A stretch of DNA of 64,000 bases from Paraphysomonas bandaiensis (Eukaryota > Chrysophyceae), in NCBI GenBank assembly GCA_965644295.1, contig CBFFRP010000362.1:248001-312000 (forward strand). Direction: 5' to 3'. Position numbers and translations under genes: made by a program. The notes below the pieces were generated by a model. That model was not told the origin of the DNA and searched no databases. It was given only the letters and a program-made list of their open reading frames with translations. Positions 61,901 to 64,000 of this stretch are shown here, piece after piece (the stretch's first letter is position 1; each line of letters starts with the position of its first letter).

Positions 61901-62041
61901 GTTCGGATTGCATATATGAAACGGAGATCTGAGCTTGAGTTAGATGACGACGAGGAGAGTGGAGGACTTACATCAGCTAGTGTTGCGAAAATACTGGAAA
62001 AGATTATTCTTGCAATTATGAAAAGTAGAGGATGGGTGTAG
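55901..62041 (+). CDS. Large LRR protein with C-terminal EF-hand-like region
   Basis: A hand model of 24 exons closes in frame to 1429 residues. Exon starts are 55901, 56587, 56745, 57174, 57460, 57634, 57769, 57970, 58264, 58467, 58937, 59276, 59469, 59594, 59731, 59936, 60082, 60488, 61002, 61208, 61374, 61491, 61651 and 61871. Leucine-rich repeats of the RI-like type fill ~180-470 (LSLNLRDNRITDRGM, LDVSWNELRTEGL). CWVCDKWVEVEF and PVHIFTSFDGW follow, a pair recurrent in protist LRR proteins. After a disordered middle, the end carries helical blocks (RYLTRFQFIDAIVSLA, TMSVNKWFLLVRDNNI, LSFMEFVESMVRIAY) like degenerate EF-hand modules of flagellar or cytoskeletal proteins. A further 3' exon beyond the stop is possible. 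Function not known. Confidence 0.75.
61762..61820. repeat. Intronic inverted repeat, 17-bp arms
   Basis: Arms 61762-61778 and 61804-61820 (GTCGACTCATGGACCAA and its complement) pair with one mismatch; the loop holds a second small palindrome, CCGGGTTAAACCGG. It lies inside the last intron (61737-61870) of the LRR gene. Confidence 0.8.
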
Positions 62042-63453
62042 CTGTTAATGATTTCTTAGAAGTGTAGATTTTGCGAGTATACTTGCTAATATTATTCAGA
62101 TGCTAGTGCGTGTCTGGTTTCCTGCACCTGAGTACGAGTATATGTTACAACTAGAAGGGTGCCGTTCGATTTATTTTTACTCCCGTATTATGGAAAAGTC
62201 ACAACGGAATCCATTACTATGTTGATTTCCTTGGTGCACTATGTAGATAAGACCAATCATATTTAACAAAATATATTGAAAGCATTGTATGAAATCGTTC
62301 CTTTATCTACTAGCAACTTACAACGTATAGTTTCTAATGTTGAGCTTCAGGCAATAAAAGCTCTGATTTAAGTTTTTATACTGTCGTTCATAACGACACT
62401 GCAGTTTAAGCGAATTGTTATGAGATATGTAATATAACTTGAAATGTAGTGCATAAAATTATATATATTATCCCCATTTTGTCTCAAAAAAAGCTTTTTT
62501 TGACTTGATTTTTTCTCAACAAGGCGCTCATATCAGCACCGGGCAAGTATAGACATTCAACTTCAATATTCGGTTCAACATAAGCTCACTTCTATCGTCA
62601 TTATGATATTGACAGTCATTTCATCACAGTACACTATTATAGAGAAACCACAGTCATGAGTTAAATCATTAGACACTTTAAGTAATATTCCACCCTTCGT
62701 CTGACAATGTGTATAAGATCATAATGATGCCAGTGCAAGCGATCTATCTTCAGAGCCAGGACTTCGAAACAACTTCAAGAATATTTCAGGAGAGTATAGT
62801 ACCATATCTGATGCTGTCCAGTTGTTTTAAGGTTCAGGTTACATTGTGCTTATGAGGATATAGTGTACCTCATATCATACTCACATCATTCAATCAGGTG
62901 CACTACAGAGGAGGTTAAGCGCATTGTATATTAATGTGATGATGATGCTAAATAAGGCAATAAGAAGCCTTTCGTGCGACTACAACTGTTCACATTCATC
63001 ATCACACTTATGTACGAATTTCAACACCTCGCAATTGCTATTTCATCAGTATCAAAGTTTGTGCTTCTTAAAAGGTTCAATAATATATCTATTACTCAGT
63101 AGTAGGTTTTAACGCATGGTGTATATATGTTGCACATCACATGCATCTATAACATGCCCACACAATTTGATCAGTTTTAAACTTTACACCACTTACCAAG
63201 TAGTGTTAAGAGTAATGTCAGGATTAACACAACGTATTCTATACATTACTTACATATAAATTCATACTAAAATATCGGATATATCGATGCACGTCAAAAG
63301 TCAAACATATATGGGTTCTTGAATTTGGTACGACGATTTGTGCATAGTATGCACAAAAATGACAACCATTTTGCAAGACTCATAATAACAACACCTGTTC
63401 AGCAACGATGCACACACTATCCGGCTCATTGACACTAACACTGAAAAAAACTC
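62042..63453. other. Intergenic region between convergent genes
   Basis: AT-rich. Part of 62100-62230 could be one more 3' exon of the LRR gene (acceptor at ~62100) but support is weak. Nothing else recognised. Confidence 0.4.
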
Positions 63454-64000
63454 CTAACTGCTTGTCTTTCGTCGCTTTTGGATTCTCAAACTGCAGATAG
63501 TATCATCCACATCAGATTCATTACTTTCGTTTTCCTGTTCAGGCCGATCTCCTCTGTACAGTTTAGATAAACCTTTAGAGTCATCCGATTCCATGTCTGA
63601 CAGATTAGTCAAAGTTGCCGAACTGTGAGAACAAACTCCAGTAGTTTCCGAGTGAGAAGACTTTGGTAGGCGTCCTGTCTTTTGTTTCTTCACTTGGTCA
63701 CGACCAACAGTTGCTGCTTCACTCTCTGCTGTTCGGGTAATTTGGTTTATTCGCTGCAACACTTCATCTCTCAAAGCTACGCTTTCTGCATGCACAAGCG
63801 AACCATCTTCGTTGTAAGTTTGCGCATTCGTCACTAACAGATCCAAATCCTTCTCTAGGTCACCAATTGTTGAGTATGACCCCTTTTTAAGATACGCCTG
63901 GATAGTCTTAATCGCGATAGGGGTCTCTATTATCTCGTAGTAATCGGGGAATATTTTTTTGTCTGGCTTGTCAATGAAGAGCTGAAAGCGCCTGTATCCC
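63454..64000 (-). CDS. Bromodomain protein, C-terminal part
   Basis: Partial at the window edge; 181 residues visible in one exon, frame set by the codon ending at 63997. The visible start reads RRFQLFIDKPDKKIFPDYYE, then TPIAIKTIQAYLKKGSYSTI, then the DLDLLVTNAQTYNEDGS helix, the B and C helices of a bromodomain with the acetyl-lysine-binding Asn. The C-terminal ~110 residues are charged and Ser-rich, with nuclear-localisation-like QKRRK near the end. The polybromo/SWI-SNF type is the closest in style. Expected role: recognition of acetylated histones. Other domains lie outside the window. Confidence 0.88.
   Translation of the reverse strand, partial: GYRRFQLFIDKPDKKIFPDYYEIIETPIAIKTIQAYLKKGSYSTIGDLEKDLDLLVTNAQTYNEDGSLVHAESVALRDEVLQRINQITRTAESEAATVGRDQVKKQKTGRLPKSSHSETTGVCSHSSATLTNLSDMESDDSKGLSKLYRGDRPEQENESNESDVDDTICSLRIQKRRKTSS

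Overview
This is a nuclear window from a microbial eukaryote. Protein genes are split by many short GT-AG introns, mostly 44-130 nt. Intergenic DNA is AT-rich, and there are degenerate Ty1/copia elements, microsatellites and one tRNA gene. The best taxonomic guess is a stramenopile, perhaps a heterotrophic one near oomycetes. The pointers are an EGF-type secreted protein with the Cys pattern typical of that group, a Crinkler/RHS-type protein, and calcyphosine-like EF-hand proteins. No rRNA or marker gene is present to confirm this.

Layout. 1-352: end of a GT61-type glycosyltransferase. 980-2584 (-): DA1-like UIM/LIM/peptidase. 4089-4998 (-): EGF-repeat secreted protein. 5583-6998 (+): homogentisate 1,2-dioxygenase. 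7837-8556 (-): duplicated SH3-like repeat protein. 9200-15910: accessory zone with a mitochondrial-looking hairpin-rich AT segment, two copies of a ~1.0-1.16 kb LTR-like repeat (one inserted in a copia reverse transcriptase), a copia RT/RNase H pseudogene with its 3' LTR, an oppositely oriented LTR+gag fragment, and a truncated unknown gene. 16337-17995 (-): Crinkler/RHS-type P-loop protein. 18628-18700 (-): tRNA-Val(CAC). 19836-23897 (-): 13-exon membrane-anchored subtilisin. 25619-26153 (-): small ER protein with a MANF-like SAP domain. 26860-29092 (+): acidic repeat type I membrane protein. 30201-33319 (+): duplicated calcyphosine-like EF-hand protein. 33650-35329 (-): LAT/APC amino-acid transporter. 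35877-39040 (+): membrane alpha/beta hydrolase. 40078-45623 (-): 1654-residue NRPS-like adenylation-carrier-left-handed beta-helix membrane enzyme. 46217-47873 (+): secreted/anchored alpha/beta hydrolase. 48511-50054 (-): GH5-like glycoside hydrolase. 50528-51794 (+): mitochondrial agmatinase-type ureohydrolase. 52856-53716 (+): 2OG-Fe(II) oxygenase. 54168-55388 (-): NBR1-like autophagy receptor lacking a ZZ finger. 55901-62041 (+): 24-exon LRR/EF-hand-like protein. 63454-64000 (-): C-terminal part of a bromodomain protein.

The genes are individually transcribed; I see no operon or metabolic cluster. Several pairs diverge from intergenic regions that carry a shared TACTGCTGTA/TACAGCAGTA palindrome, a candidate promoter element. 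Exon models were built by hand from reading-frame and splice-phase agreement; every multi-exon model listed closes in frame. The strongest candidates for something undescribed are the NRPS-like/beta-helix membrane enzyme, the gene-conversion tract in the EF-hand gene, the shared palindrome and the nested repeat zone. No complete novel defence or mobile system was demonstrated.
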